Origin: Bacillus sp. AFS029637
GTDB taxonomy: Bacteria > Bacillota > Bacilli > Bacillales > Bacillaceae_G
NCBI RefSeq assembly: GCF_002584985.1
Contig: NZ_NUPZ01000016.1
Location: 1-64,000 of the forward strand
Direction of reading: 5' to 3'
Length of the DNA stretch: 64,000 nt
Every line of letters begins with the position of its first letter. The first letter of the stretch is position 1. Positions 1-8,067 of the stretch are shown piece after piece. Made by a program: the position numbers and the translations under genes. The notes under the pieces are model-generated. The model worked only from the letters and a program-made list of their open reading frames with translations. It was not told where the DNA came from and did no database searches.

Positions 1-3
1 AAA

Positions 4-79
4 TGGCGGTCCCGACCGGGGTCGAACCGGCGATCTCCTGCGTGACAGGCAGGCATGTTAACCACTACACCACGGGACC
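4..79 (-). tRNA. tRNA-Asp (GTC)
   Basis: A complete 76-nt cloverleaf on the minus strand with an encoded 3' CCA. The acceptor stem pairs GGTCCCG with CGGGACC, and the anticodon loop CTGTCAC carries GTC for aspartate. It is the last of five tRNA genes in one minus-strand cluster, and the cluster may continue beyond the window edge. Confidence 0.97.
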
Positions 80-125
80 ATTTAATCTTTAAATTAATGT
101 CATTTCACTTTTCATTATACTATTA

Positions 126-201
126 TGGTGGAGGATGACGGGATCGAACCGCCGACCCCCTGCTTGTAAGGCAGGTGCTCTCCCAGCTGAGCTAATCCTC
201 C
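126..201 (-). tRNA. tRNA-Val (TAC)
   Basis: A 76-nt minus-strand tRNA with an encoded CCA. The acceptor stem is GGAGGAT/ATCCTCC, the T-arm contains GGTTCGATCC, and the anticodon loop CTTACAA gives TAC for valine. It is the fourth gene in the order Asn-Ser-Glu-Val-Asp. Confidence 0.97.
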
Positions 202-205
202 GAAG

Positions 206-280
206 TGGTGACCCGTACGGGATTCGAACCCGTGTTACCGCCGTGAAAGGGCGGTGTCTTAACCACTTGACCAACGGGCC
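206..280 (-). tRNA. tRNA-Glu (TTC)
   Basis: A 75-nt minus-strand tRNA with an encoded CCA. The acceptor stem pairs GGCCCGT with ACGGGTC and includes one G-U pair. The anticodon loop CTTTCAC gives TTC for glutamate. Four bases separate it from tRNA-Val, which fits one precursor transcript. Confidence 0.97.
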
Positions 281-288
281 AATATGTA

Positions 289-379
289 TGGCAGAGAAGA
301 AGGGATTCGAACCCTCGCACCGCGTTAGCGATCTACTCCCTTAGCAGGGGAGCCCCTTGAGCCACTTGGGTACTTCTCT
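289..379 (-). tRNA. tRNA-Ser (GCT)
   Basis: A 91-nt class II tRNA with the long variable arm expected for serine. The acceptor stem is AGAGAAG/CTTCTCT, the anticodon loop TGCTAAG contains GCT, and the CCA is encoded. It reads AGC/AGU codons. Confidence 0.97.
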
Positions 380-382
380 GTA

Positions 383-457
383 TGGCTCCGCAGGTAGGAC
401 TCGAACCTACGACCGATCGGTTAACAGCCGATAGCTCTACCACTGAGCTACTGCGGA
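383..457 (-). tRNA. tRNA-Asn (GTT)
   Basis: A 75-nt minus-strand tRNA with an encoded CCA. The acceptor stem is TCCGCAG/CTGCGGA and the anticodon loop TGTTAAC gives GTT for asparagine. It is the first gene of the cluster, a few bases from the inferred transcription start. Confidence 0.97.
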
Positions 458-475
458 ATAATAAAGACAATTTGT

Positions 476-504
476 ATCTTATAAAACTTATCATCGTAAG
501 TCAA
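476..504 (-). promoter_or_regulatory. Promoter of the tRNA cluster
   Basis: On the minus strand TTGACT (499-504) is followed after exactly 17 bp by TAAGAT (476-481). This is a good sigma-A match, and the predicted start lies about 10 nt upstream of tRNA-Asn. A dedicated promoter suggests the cluster need not depend on an rRNA operon. Confidence 0.7.
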
Positions 505-571
505 GAAGTTTTTTCACAACATCTTGTACAAACGTGACATGTTTATAATATACTGGATTGCGTTTTCACTG

Positions 572-1036
572 TCAAGATGTTTTCTTTATCAGAATTAGTT
601 TCCCTTTACACTTTCCGCAGACATATCTTTTTGTATTTATTTGACGTCTTCTTACATATTGAAGCAAACACTCTATACATTCATACATATAAACCTTGTT
701 TTCCTTCTCTTCATTCATCATTCGTTTACAAAAGCGTGGTGCACCGACTTTCTGTAATAGTTCTCGAAAATCCCTATCCCGGTGCTTATACCCTCTGCCT
801 GTAATATGTAAGTGATAATGACAAAGTTCATGTTTAATGATCCCAACTAATTCTTCTTCCCCATACATTTCGTAATATCGATAATTTAGTTCAATATTGT
901 GGTTCTTCAATAGATAACGCCCGCCAGTTGTACGTAATCTACTATTAAACATTGCCTTATGTAAAAACGGCATTCCGAAGTATTGTAGCGATACTTCTTC
1001 CACTAGCCGCTGTATTTCTTGCTCATCCATCCTCAT
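572..1036 (-). CDS. SprT-family zinc metalloprotease-like protein (YdcK-like)
   Basis: A 154-residue protein with an HELCHYH zinc-protease motif (HExxH) near residue 87, followed by a basic C-terminal half with two cysteine pairs (CIEC about 116-119, CGKC about 136-139) that look like a zinc ribbon. This is the SprT/SprT-like arrangement, and the length fits the small Bacillus YdcK proteins. The position beside cmpA, tex and the tRNA cluster matches the B. subtilis neighbourhood. The physiological substrate is not known. The start MRMDEQEIQ is preceded by AGGGGGAATGAGG, so the second methionine at residue 3 is also possible. Confidence 0.85.
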   Translation of the reverse strand: MRMDEQEIQRLVEEVSLQYFGMPFLHKAMFNSRLRTTGGRYLLKNHNIELNYRYYEMYGEEELVGIIKHELCHYHLHITGRGYKHRDRDFRELLQKVGAPRFCKRMMNEEKENKVYMYECIECLLQYVRRRQINTKRYVCGKCKGKLILIKKTS

Positions 1037-1225
1037 TCCCCCTAAACAAAAAAATATTTTTACACTTTTCTCCTGTCTTATACATATATTAAATAGTACA
1101 TATACCCATCCTCATTCAAGAAGCGTGGTTTCTAAAAACATAGCAAAAATAGAAATCCACTCACCAACCTCTCATCAATAGTGCCTTGAATTTTTGAGAG
1201 TAGGATTAAACAAGGAGGGATTCCT

Positions 1226-1342
1226 ATGCCTACATGGCTCAAAAAACAAATGCAACGCGCATATTTCGAAAAAAACCGGTATCAAATTAAATTACTAAAT
1301 GAATGCTGGTTTTATTATAGCAAAACCCATCAAAGCTCATAA
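1226..1342 (+). CDS. cmpA: Cortex morphogenetic protein CmpA
   Basis: A 38-codon ORF beginning MPTWLKKQMQRAYFEKNR with a strong AAGGAGGGA ribosome site 6-7 bases upstream. It matches my recollection of B. subtilis CmpA, a roughly 37-residue sporulation protein of the mother cell. CmpA acts with SpoIVA and ClpXP in quality control of spore envelope assembly. The neighbours (tex, SprT-like gene) are also those of B. subtilis. It is the only plus-strand gene in this part of the window, and its own promoter was not resolved. The protein is rich in aromatic and basic residues and has no membrane segment. The call rests on sequence pattern and synteny. Confidence 0.88.
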   Translation: MPTWLKKQMQRAYFEKNRYQIKLLNECWFYYSKTHQSS

Positions 1343-1363
1343 TGCATTACACGTTTTATCCCA

Positions 1364-1390
1364 TAAAAAAAGAGCAGTTTCATCTGCTCT
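1364..1390 (-). terminator. Terminator of tex (between cmpA and tex)
   Basis: AGAGCAG pairs with CTGCTCT across a 6-nt loop, and the minus strand continues into seven T residues. It may also stop plus-strand transcription from cmpA, though the T tract there is weaker. Confidence 0.75.
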
Positions 1391-1399
1391 CTTCTCTTA

Positions 1400-3574
1400 T
1401 TATTCAATCGGCAACATAGATAATGCGACACGACCTTTTTTTGTATCAATATCATCGACCCATACCTTTACAATTTGCCCGACAGATACAATATCTAATG
1501 GATGCTTCACATATTGTGTACTTAGTTTAGAAATATGTACTAAACCATCTTGCTTTACACCAACATCAACAAAGGCACCAAAATCAACAACGTTACGCAC
1601 AGTTCCTTCTAGTTCCATACCACGTTTTAAATCTTCTAATTTCAAAATCCCTTTTTTCAGAAGTGGTTTAGGCAACTCATCCCTCATGTCTCGCTCTGGA
1701 CTAATGAGTGCATCTATAATATCAACTAATGTTGGCTCTCCAACTCCCGTTTCTTGTGACAACTTAGAAATATCCACTTCTTCTAAGCTCTTTTGTAATT
1801 GTGGTTGCCCTACGTCATCTTTCGATAAACCTAAGTTCTTCAATAACAATTCAACGCTTTTATATTGTTCTGGATGAATACCTGTTCGATCTAATGGATT
1901 CGCTCCTTCTAATATACGTAAGAAACCTATACATTGTTCGTACGTTTTTGCACCTAAGCGCGGGATTTTCTTTAATTCCGTGCGTTTCGTAAATTTCCCA
2001 TCTTCTTCTCTCTTTGCCACAATATTTTTCGCAACAGTTTTCGATAAACCCGAAACATATTGTAACAATGCAACTGAAGCCGTATTTACATTAACACCAA
2101 CTTGGTTAACTGCCGTCTCGACTACAAATGTTAATGATTCATTCAATCTCTTTTGAGATACGTCATGTTGATATTGTCCAACCCCAACTGATTTAGGATC
2201 AATCTTCACAAGTTCAGCAAGCGGATCTTGCAGACGTCTTCCAATAGAAACGGCACTTCTTTCTTCAACTTGTAAATCCGGGAATTCCTCACGTGCTAAA
2301 TCAGAAGCCGAATACACACTCGCACCAGCTTCGTTCACAATAATATAGAAGACTTCTCGTTTCACATTTTGTAATACATCAATTATAAATTCTTCCGATT
2401 CTCTAGAAGCTGTACCATTCCCAATCGCAATCATTTCAACTTGATATTTATCTATAATAGAAAGAACTTTCGCTTTCGCATCATCATATTTACGTACAGG
2501 CGGATGCGGATAAATAACACCAATATGTAGAACCTTCCCTGTATCATCTACTACACCTAATTTACAACCCGTTCTATATGCAGGGTCTACAGCTAACACC
2601 ACTTTCCCTTTCATAGGAGGTTGTAATAATAAGTTACGTAAATTCTCAGAGAAAATATGTATCGCTTGTTCCTCAGCTGTTTCTGTTAATTCTTTTCGGA
2701 TCTCTCTTTCAATCGAGGATTGCATTAATCGTTTATAGCTATCTTCAATCGCTAATTGTACATAATGCGCACTTTTAGACTCGTTATCACGAATTACTTT
2801 CTTGTATAAGAAACTTAATATCTCATCTACTGGCGGAACAACAGAAATTCTCAATATATCTTCTTTCTCACCACGATTCATCGCTAGTACACGATGCGGT
2901 ACTACTTTCTGCAACGGTTCTGCATAGCTGTAATACATTTCATATATATTCTTTTCATCTTTTTCTTCATCTTTTACAGCCGCAGACATAATGCCTTTTC
3001 TAAACGTAACATTCCGAATCCAACTACGATATGCAGCTTCATCTGAAACGATTTCGGCAATAATGTCTTGGGCACCTTGTAATGCCTCTTCTGCAGTTTG
3101 TACTTCTTTCTCTACATTAATAAACTCCATTGCCTTTTTATTCGGATCTTCTTTTTTATATAATAATAACCATTCAGCTAACGGTTCTAATCCTTTTTCT
3201 TTTGCGATCGTCGCTTTCGTTCTTCTTTTCTCTTTATATGGACGATATAAATCTTCTACTTCTTGCAACTTTGTAGCTTTCACAATTTGCTGACGTAACT
3301 CTCCTGTCAGTTTTCCCTTCTCATCAATAAGACGAAGAACCTCTTCCTTCCTATCTTCAAGTTGCATCATATACTGCCATCTCTCTAAAATCGCACGAAT
3401 TTGTACCTCATCTAAAGAACCTGTCCATTCTTTTCGGTAACGAGCAATAAATGGAACTGTGTTACCTTCTTCTGTTAATTGAATAACATGACGAACCTGC
3501 TTTTCGGTAAAGCCTAATTCTTTCACTAACATTTTCATTAACGCTTGTCGATTATCTACCATTTCCATATACAA
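1400..3574 (-). CDS. tex: Tex-family S1 RNA-binding transcription accessory protein
   Basis: A 722-724-residue protein with the Tex order: N-terminal helical region, a YqgF/RNase H-like core starting around residue 327 (VVLAVDPAYRTGCKLG), helix-hairpin-helix segments around 500-560, and a C-terminal S1 domain from about 650 (GTVRNVVDFGAFVDVG). Tex proteins bind nucleic acid and affect transcription in Gram-negative species; the Bacillus orthologue is YdcI. The start is ambiguous: a TTG at 3574 lies 6 bases from GAGGAGG, while an ATG at 3568 is 12 bases away and would give 722 residues. A terminator follows. The gene lies directly beyond ndoA with only a terminator between them. Confidence 0.93.
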   Translation of the reverse strand: MYMEMVDNRQALMKMLVKELGFTEKQVRHVIQLTEEGNTVPFIARYRKEWTGSLDEVQIRAILERWQYMMQLEDRKEEVLRLIDEKGKLTGELRQQIVKATKLQEVEDLYRPYKEKRRTKATIAKEKGLEPLAEWLLLYKKEDPNKKAMEFINVEKEVQTAEEALQGAQDIIAEIVSDEAAYRSWIRNVTFRKGIMSAAVKDEEKDEKNIYEMYYSYAEPLQKVVPHRVLAMNRGEKEDILRISVVPPVDEILSFLYKKVIRDNESKSAHYVQLAIEDSYKRLMQSSIEREIRKELTETAEEQAIHIFSENLRNLLLQPPMKGKVVLAVDPAYRTGCKLGVVDDTGKVLHIGVIYPHPPVRKYDDAKAKVLSIIDKYQVEMIAIGNGTASRESEEFIIDVLQNVKREVFYIIVNEAGASVYSASDLAREEFPDLQVEERSAVSIGRRLQDPLAELVKIDPKSVGVGQYQHDVSQKRLNESLTFVVETAVNQVGVNVNTASVALLQYVSGLSKTVAKNIVAKREEDGKFTKRTELKKIPRLGAKTYEQCIGFLRILEGANPLDRTGIHPEQYKSVELLLKNLGLSKDDVGQPQLQKSLEEVDISKLSQETGVGEPTLVDIIDALISPERDMRDELPKPLLKKGILKLEDLKRGMELEGTVRNVVDFGAFVDVGVKQDGLVHISKLSTQYVKHPLDIVSVGQIVKVWVDDIDTKKGRVALSMLPIE

Positions 3575-3593
3575 CCGTAACCTCCTCTATAAT

Positions 3594-3622
3594 AAAAAAA
3601 GTTGCCCTGCAAAGAGAGCAAC
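3594..3622 (-). terminator. Terminator of ndoAI-ndoA
   Basis: A minus-strand stem (GTTGC/GCAAC extended by two pairs past one mismatch) is followed by seven T residues just downstream of the ndoA stop. It separates the toxin-antitoxin pair from tex. Confidence 0.65.
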
Positions 3623-3635
3623 TTAAACTGCCGAT

Positions 3636-3986
3636 TTAAAAATCTATTAGTCCTAAACTAATTTGTAACGCTTCATCTACACGACTCATCATCACTTCAT
3701 CCAAATGAGTGATTTTGTCCGTTAAGCGTTGCTTATCGATTGTTCGAATCTGCTCAAGTAAAATAACAGAATCTCTCTCAAAACCGTACTTTTTCGCATC
3801 AATTTCCACATGAGTGGGTAATTTCGCTTTTTGAATCTGTGCAGTAATAGCCGCTACAATCACCGTTGGACTAAAACGATTTCCGATGTCATTTTGAATG
3901 ACAAGAACCGGACGAACGCCTCCTTGCTCAGAACCAACAACTGGGGAAAGGTCTGCAAAATACACGTCGCCGCGTTTTACAATCAA
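3636..3986 (-). CDS. ndoA: Endoribonuclease toxin EndoA (MazF family)
   Basis: A 116-residue MazF-fold toxin, full length for the family and beginning [20 protein letters not shown]. Arg25 (in [12 protein letters not shown]) and Thr48 (in AAIT) are the residues recalled as catalytic in B. subtilis EndoA. The enzyme cleaves single-stranded mRNA, at UACAU in B. subtilis, and halts growth. The antitoxin gene ends 4 bp upstream, so the two are surely cotranscribed. The alr-ndoAI-ndoA order is conserved in Bacillus. No truncation is seen. Confidence 0.96.
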   Translation of the reverse strand: MIVKRGDVYFADLSPVVGSEQGGVRPVLVIQNDIGNRFSPTVIVAAITAQIQKAKLPTHVEIDAKKYGFERDSVILLEQIRTIDKQRLTDKITHLDEVMMSRVDEALQISLGLIDF

Positions 3987-3990
3987 AATA

Positions 3991-4278
3991 TTACCCCCCG
4001 CTAACTAAGCGTTCTACTGTATGAGCTGCTTCATACTCTGCTAAGAAAGCTTCAGATGCAATACCAAGATTAATTTTTCCCATTTCAATGTACCCACGTC
4101 GCATTGATTCATGTTGGTAGCGTTTCTTCGTCTTATGTTGACGCAATAACAGTTGTGTTGCCTGGCAAATTAGTTCATGGCGATTCTTATTCTCTTGTTT
4201 TCCAATTCCGTCCAATTCCGTTACCATTTGCTTTGGCAACCGAACCACGATTTCAGTAGTTACACTTGATTCGGACAC
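3991..4278 (-). CDS. ndoAI: Antitoxin EndoAI (ribbon-helix-helix)
   Basis: A 95-residue protein whose N-terminal half ([19 protein letters not shown], about residues 6-24) fits a CopG-type ribbon-helix-helix DNA-binding domain. The C-terminal part would wrap the toxin. The start codon is GTG, placed 7 bases after a GGTGGAGGTG ribosome site. The antitoxin neutralises EndoA and in related systems represses its own operon. It is separated from alr by about 300 bp that contain its own promoter. Confidence 0.93.
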   Translation of the reverse strand: MSESSVTTEIVVRLPKQMVTELDGIGKQENKNRHELICQATQLLLRQHKTKKRYQHESMRRGYIEMGKINLGIASEAFLAEYEAAHTVERLVSGG

Positions 4279-4335
4279 AAAAATACACCTCCACCGTCAA
4301 CTACACACCCAAATATATATATGACACCTATTGTA

Positions 4336-4364
4336 ATAATACCATTGTATGGAGCCTGTTGCAA
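4336..4364 (-). promoter_or_regulatory. Promoter of ndoAI-ndoA
   Basis: Minus-strand TTGCAA (4359-4364), a 17-bp spacer and TATTAT (4336-4341) lie about 60 bp upstream of the GTG start. This gives the toxin-antitoxin pair its own start site independent of alr. Confidence 0.55.
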
Positions 4365-4498
4365 AGACTTCCTTATTCCTTGCTTATGTTTTCCAATTCA
4401 CAGGCAAAACATTCATCTTCTATTATTTTTATCTCATTTTAAATAAGAAATAAAAGAATTCCTCTGCAAAACTTATATTAAAAGTGATTATAAGTAAA

Positions 4499-4522
4499 AA
4501 GCTTCTCATCAAAAACGAGCTT
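4499..4522 (-). terminator. Possible terminator downstream of alr
   Basis: An AAGCT/AGCTT hairpin with an imperfect extension is followed on the minus strand by TTTTTAC. It is weaker than the other terminators in the window. Confidence 0.35.
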
Positions 4523-4577
4523 ATTCTCCAGTAATAAAAAATCCCCTCAAATGACAAGAAGCAAATCACACTACCTT

Positions 4578-5747
4578 CTATATACTATTTAAATAATTAA
4601 TTACCTCTACAACCTTTCCATGCCGTATAAATATTCTCGGTACACGGAAACTTATCGTTGCGATAATTTCATAATTAATAGTCCCGGAGTATTCAGCAAC
4701 CTCAGTAGCACTAATATACTCATCGCCTTGTCTTCCAATGAGTGTAACTCTCGTACCAAGCGGCACTTCACAAGGAAGATGTATCATAAATTGATCCATC
4801 GTTACTCGACCTACAATCGGTACTCTTTTACCATTTACAAGCACTTCAAATCCTTGTAATCTTCTAAGCCAACCATCTGCATAGCCAATCGCAACAGTCG
4901 CAATCCATTCTTCAGTTTTCGTTCGGTACGTGACGTTATAACTAATCCCATCCCCTTTAATCACCTGTTTAATATGAGCAACCTTCGTATGAAGCGACAA
5001 CGCTGGTTCTAATTCAAACGGTAAAAAAGGACGTATTTCTACAGAAGGGGATAATCCATACATCGCAATACCAACTCGCACCGCATTAAATGTAATTCCT
5101 TGAAAACGTAACGTTGCAGCACTATTAGCTGTGTGGACAAATTTAGGATTCACTCCGAATTCCTTCAACCAACTTAACTGCTCCAAGAATGTGTTATATT
5201 GCTTATCAAAGTAAGAAGTCTCCACTTCATCTGCTGTTGCAAAATGTGTATAAACCCCTTCTAACTCTAAGAACGGCGCACCTTCTAAACTTTTCAAGAA
5301 TCCTTTTAATTCTTTGCGTTCTCGTATTCCGATTCTTCCCATACCACTATCAAAATTAATGTGGAACTTCATTATAGACGAACCGTCCCAAAGTTTTATC
5401 GCTTCGTCCACCCATTCTTTTTGAAAAACAGTTAATGCTACATCATTTTCAGCGGCTACATTTACATCACGGGGTGGGGAAGGACCTAACACTAAAATCG
5501 GCGCAGTAATACCAGCCCTCCGAAGCACTAACGCTTCATCTAAAAAAGCAACTGCCAACCTTGTCGCCCCTGCTTCTAATGCTGTTTTAGCCACCGGTAC
5601 ATAATCGTGTCCATATGCATTCGCTTTAACTACAGCAAAAATCTCTACATCACTTGGAATGAATTCTTTAATGTGTGTAATATTGTTATAAATTGCGTCT
5701 AAATCTACTTCTACCCAAGTATCACGGTAAAATGGTGCTTCTTCCAT
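4578..5747 (-). CDS. alr: Alanine racemase
   Basis: A 389-residue PLP enzyme that interconverts L- and D-alanine for peptidoglycan. Lys41 in AVVKANAYGH is the Schiff-base lysine. GYADGW and the later VGRVTMDQ stretch fit the C-terminal domain carrying the catalytic tyrosine. The length matches vegetative Bacillus alanine racemases. It sits between the LolA-like lipoprotein gene and ndoAI, as in B. subtilis. The start MEEAPFYRDTW follows GGAAGTGTATTT. Confidence 0.97.
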   Translation of the reverse strand: MEEAPFYRDTWVEVDLDAIYNNITHIKEFIPSDVEIFAVVKANAYGHDYVPVAKTALEAGATRLAVAFLDEALVLRRAGITAPILVLGPSPPRDVNVAAENDVALTVFQKEWVDEAIKLWDGSSIMKFHINFDSGMGRIGIRERKELKGFLKSLEGAPFLELEGVYTHFATADEVETSYFDKQYNTFLEQLSWLKEFGVNPKFVHTANSAATLRFQGITFNAVRVGIAMYGLSPSVEIRPFLPFELEPALSLHTKVAHIKQVIKGDGISYNVTYRTKTEEWIATVAIGYADGWLRRLQGFEVLVNGKRVPIVGRVTMDQFMIHLPCEVPLGTRVTLIGRQGDEYISATEVAEYSGTINYEIIATISFRVPRIFIRHGKVVEVINYLNSI

Positions 5748-5825
5748 AAATACACTTCCTTATACACGATATGCGAAGCTTATTCTTTTATATGCTTCTT
5801 TTATGAAATCCAGCCTTCAAACTAA

Positions 5826-5858
5826 GAAAAGACGTGGTGCATATATATCACCACGTCT
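5826..5858 (-). terminator. Terminator of the LolA-like lipoprotein gene
   Basis: AGACGTGGTG pairs with CACCACGTCT across a 9-nt loop, followed on the minus strand by TTTTC. It lies between the lipoprotein stop and alr. Confidence 0.7.
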
Positions 5859-5865
5859 AAAAAGT

Positions 5866-6879
5866 TTACTTCACCTGCTTCGCTGTAACTGAACGAGCAA
5901 CCATTAACAGCTCCTTCGGCTCTAAACCTTTAGACACGAGCATATATTCTACTCCGTTATGTGACCACGTTAGAGAGTCTTTCGTCAATGCGCCAATCGT
6001 GAAACCAAGATCAACCAATTCGCCACTTACACTTATCGCCGACGAAGCCTCTGCAACTTTTGCCTTTTCTTGTATTAAAGTAAAGGATTTCTTATTTCCA
6101 GTGTATGTGAGTATCGCACGCTTGCCACTGTCTGTCTGCAACTCTTTTTCGTCTTTCAACGTCACACCTTGTGGCGTATCACTTGGATACAAAATAGCAA
6201 ACGGTTTGTCTTCTTTCGCTGTTGTTGGTACATCAACTTGCGCTCTAGACATATTTTGCTTCGTATCAAATGCACCTTTATCAAATTTTGCATCGAATTT
6301 CACTTTTGAGAAATCTACTTTTACAAGAACGTTTTGATCATTATCCATTAACTTCACCGAAACCGGCGTTAAATCACTCTTCTTCAATGTAATCTCTTGT
6401 CTCGGCAACATATTTTGATGTTGATAGTTTGTTTTTGTTTTAAAAATATAATACTTATCTGTTTTCTCGAAAGTAAGATTTTTCTTATCCTGCAAAATAT
6501 CTCTCACAAGCGATTCATATAAATAAGCCTGGCTACTATTTTGCGGCCAATCACTTTGAAAACGGAAACTCTTATTAAGCGCTGGCGTTAATACAAATAC
6601 ACCTTCTTCATTTCTTAAAATAATTTGACTTTGATCCTTTTTCGCATTCTGTAAATTCACACGATAAAAAGAAGGTTCCTTATGCCAAATTTCCACTTTA
6701 TATTCCTGAGGCTCATTCCCTGTTTTAATAGACAATTTCGCTTCAGCTTGATAACTTTTCATCCCTTTCACTTTCGCCTCTAAATCTCTCACGACATCAT
6801 CCTGTTTTTTCTCCATACAACCCGCCAACACAAAAACGGTTAATAAACCGACAAGAACTAAAAACAGACGCCTTTTCAT
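5866..6879 (-). CDS. LolA-like outer-leaflet lipoprotein (YdcC-like)
   Basis: A 337-residue lipoprotein. I chose MKRRLFLVLVGLLTVFVLAG as the start because it opens a signal peptide ending in the lipobox LAGC. An upstream extension of 25 codons has no signal character and no better ribosome site. The mature part alternates beta-rich segments typical of the LolA/LppX fold and ends in a DUF4367-like region (about 230-330). B. subtilis YdcC, in the same position before alr, is sporulation-associated. The ligand is unknown. It is probably cotranscribed with acpS, which ends about 90 bp upstream. Confidence 0.85.
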   Translation of the reverse strand: MKRRLFLVLVGLLTVFVLAGCMEKKQDDVVRDLEAKVKGMKSYQAEAKLSIKTGNEPQEYKVEIWHKEPSFYRVNLQNAKKDQSQIILRNEEGVFVLTPALNKSFRFQSDWPQNSSQAYLYESLVRDILQDKKNLTFEKTDKYYIFKTKTNYQHQNMLPRQEITLKKSDLTPVSVKLMDNDQNVLVKVDFSKVKFDAKFDKGAFDTKQNMSRAQVDVPTTAKEDKPFAILYPSDTPQGVTLKDEKELQTDSGKRAILTYTGNKKSFTLIQEKAKVAEASSAISVSGELVDLGFTIGALTKDSLTWSHNGVEYMLVSKGLEPKELLMVARSVTAKQVK

Positions 6880-6972
6880 CACTTCAGCCCCTTTGCCCCT
6901 ATAAATGAATGGAAGATATACCTTCCTTATCGCTACCTCAAATATATGAGACAAAGATATAAAATATGCAGA

Positions 6973-7332
6973 CTAGCGTGACGAGCTTTCTAAAACAACT
7001 TGAGCGACAGCAAATTCCTTACTATGACTAATTGATAAATGAACAATATGCTCTGTATTCGCAATAAGAATTGGCTTACCTCTATCATCATTTCTTACTT
7101 CAATATCTAAAAAACTCACTTCTTTCCCGATACCAGTCCCTACCGCTTTTGAATACGCCTCTTTCGCTGCAAATCTTCCAGCTACAAACTCTGTGAGGCG
7201 ACTCCCTTTCATTCCCTTAGCAACATTACGTTCACTTTCAGTTAAAATACGTTCCATAAATTTAAGCTTTCCATCTAGCATTTTTTCAATTCGATTCAAT
7301 TCAATAATATCGATTCCAATCCCTACAATCAT
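6973..7332 (-). CDS. acpS: Holo-[acyl-carrier-protein] synthase
   Basis: A 119-residue AcpS-type phosphopantetheinyl transferase that moves 4'-phosphopantetheine from CoA onto a serine of ACP. Asp8 in VGIGIDIIEL and Glu58 in GRFAAKEAYSKA are the expected magnesium ligands. The length is normal for the trimeric AcpS class. It begins the minus-strand acpS-lipoprotein unit, and a divergent rhomboid gene starts about 90 bp upstream. Confidence 0.96.
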   Translation of the reverse strand: MIVGIGIDIIELNRIEKMLDGKLKFMERILTESERNVAKGMKGSRLTEFVAGRFAAKEAYSKAVGTGIGKEVSFLDIEVRNDDRGKPILIANTEHIVHLSISHSKEFAVAQVVLESSSR

Positions 7333-7424
7333 TTCAAAATCCCCTTCTTCTATTTAGCTTTTCTCTTTCATATTGTAAGAATAACAGAGAATCTTTATGA
7401 TGCAAAAGGAGTGATACTAACAAC

Positions 7425-7973
7425 ATGCTATTACGATCTGCACGCATTCCCTTACAACCGATTATCATCTCTTTACTTCTTATACAGTTAGTCATGATTA
7501 TGTTCAGTGACTTTTTCCTCTTTCCTCTGGCAGCCTACAATGAATATATAGCTAAAGGAGAATGGTGGCGTCTCATAACTTCCCTACTTGTACATGTAGA
7601 CTTACAACATTTTCTTTCTAATAGTATTTGTTTGTTTGTACTTGGTTTTTCTATCGAAAAGCAACTAGGACATTTTTCTTTCATTATTATTTTTTTCCTT
7701 GCTGGTATTCTCGGAAATATTTCTACTTATATTATTATGCCTCTTGAATATATTCACGCCGGAGCATCTGGTGGCATTTTCGGATTGCTAGGTGCACAAT
7801 TATTTCTATTGTATAATCGATATCGTTCTTCCAATCCAAAGGACATCGCTATTTTTTCAATCATGATATGTATATTACTACTATTTACTTTCTTTAATCC
7901 CTCTGCCAATCCTATCAGCCACTTAACAGGATTGATAATTGGTGGTATTTGCACCCCTTTTTTAATAAAGTGA
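7425..7973 (+). CDS. Rhomboid-family intramembrane serine protease (YdcA-like)
   Basis: A 182-residue membrane protein with about six transmembrane segments. The catalytic pair is visible: Ser115 in HAGASGGIFG and His166 in PISHLTG. The N-terminal WWR and HFLSN (His62, Asn66) motifs form the expected oxyanion region. It cleaves membrane-embedded substrates, which cannot be named from sequence. It is divergent from acpS and is followed by a strong hairpin that belongs to a repeated intergenic element. Confidence 0.9.
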   Translation: MLLRSARIPLQPIIISLLLIQLVMIMFSDFFLFPLAAYNEYIAKGEWWRLITSLLVHVDLQHFLSNSICLFVLGFSIEKQLGHFSFIIIFFLAGILGNISTYIIMPLEYIHAGASGGIFGLLGAQLFLLYNRYRSSNPKDIAIFSIMICILLLFTFFNPSANPISHLTGLIIGGICTPFLIK

Positions 7974-8056
7974 AACTTTAATCAGTGGGGGCTTTGTCCA
8001 TCCCCCCACTGATTATTAGCCCTCACCATTCGGGCTTTTACAGGCAAAAAATTCGA
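7974..8056. repeat. bcr-like intergenic repeat, partial copy (contains rhomboid terminator)
   Basis: The segment GAAACTTTAATCAGTGGGGG, a C-rich inverted arm and GGGCTTTTACAGGC recur at 50005-50157, with fragments at 22170-22215 and perhaps 20286-20330. AATCAGTGGGGG (from 7980) pairs with CCCCACTGATT (to 8014) and forms a stem that could end the rhomboid transcript. Size and sequence suggest the bcr repeats of the B. cereus group; the exact class was not verified. Confidence 0.5.
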
Positions 8057-8067
8057 TGGTGCAGAGC

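Noticed and set aside
135-344. Plus-strand ORF across the tRNA cluster
   Set aside because: It is the translated complement of tRNA-Val, -Glu and -Ser genes.
4279-4577. Gap between alr and ndoAI examined for an additional small gene
   Set aside because: Apart from the ndoAI promoter and a weak hairpin, no ORF with a ribosome site is visible.
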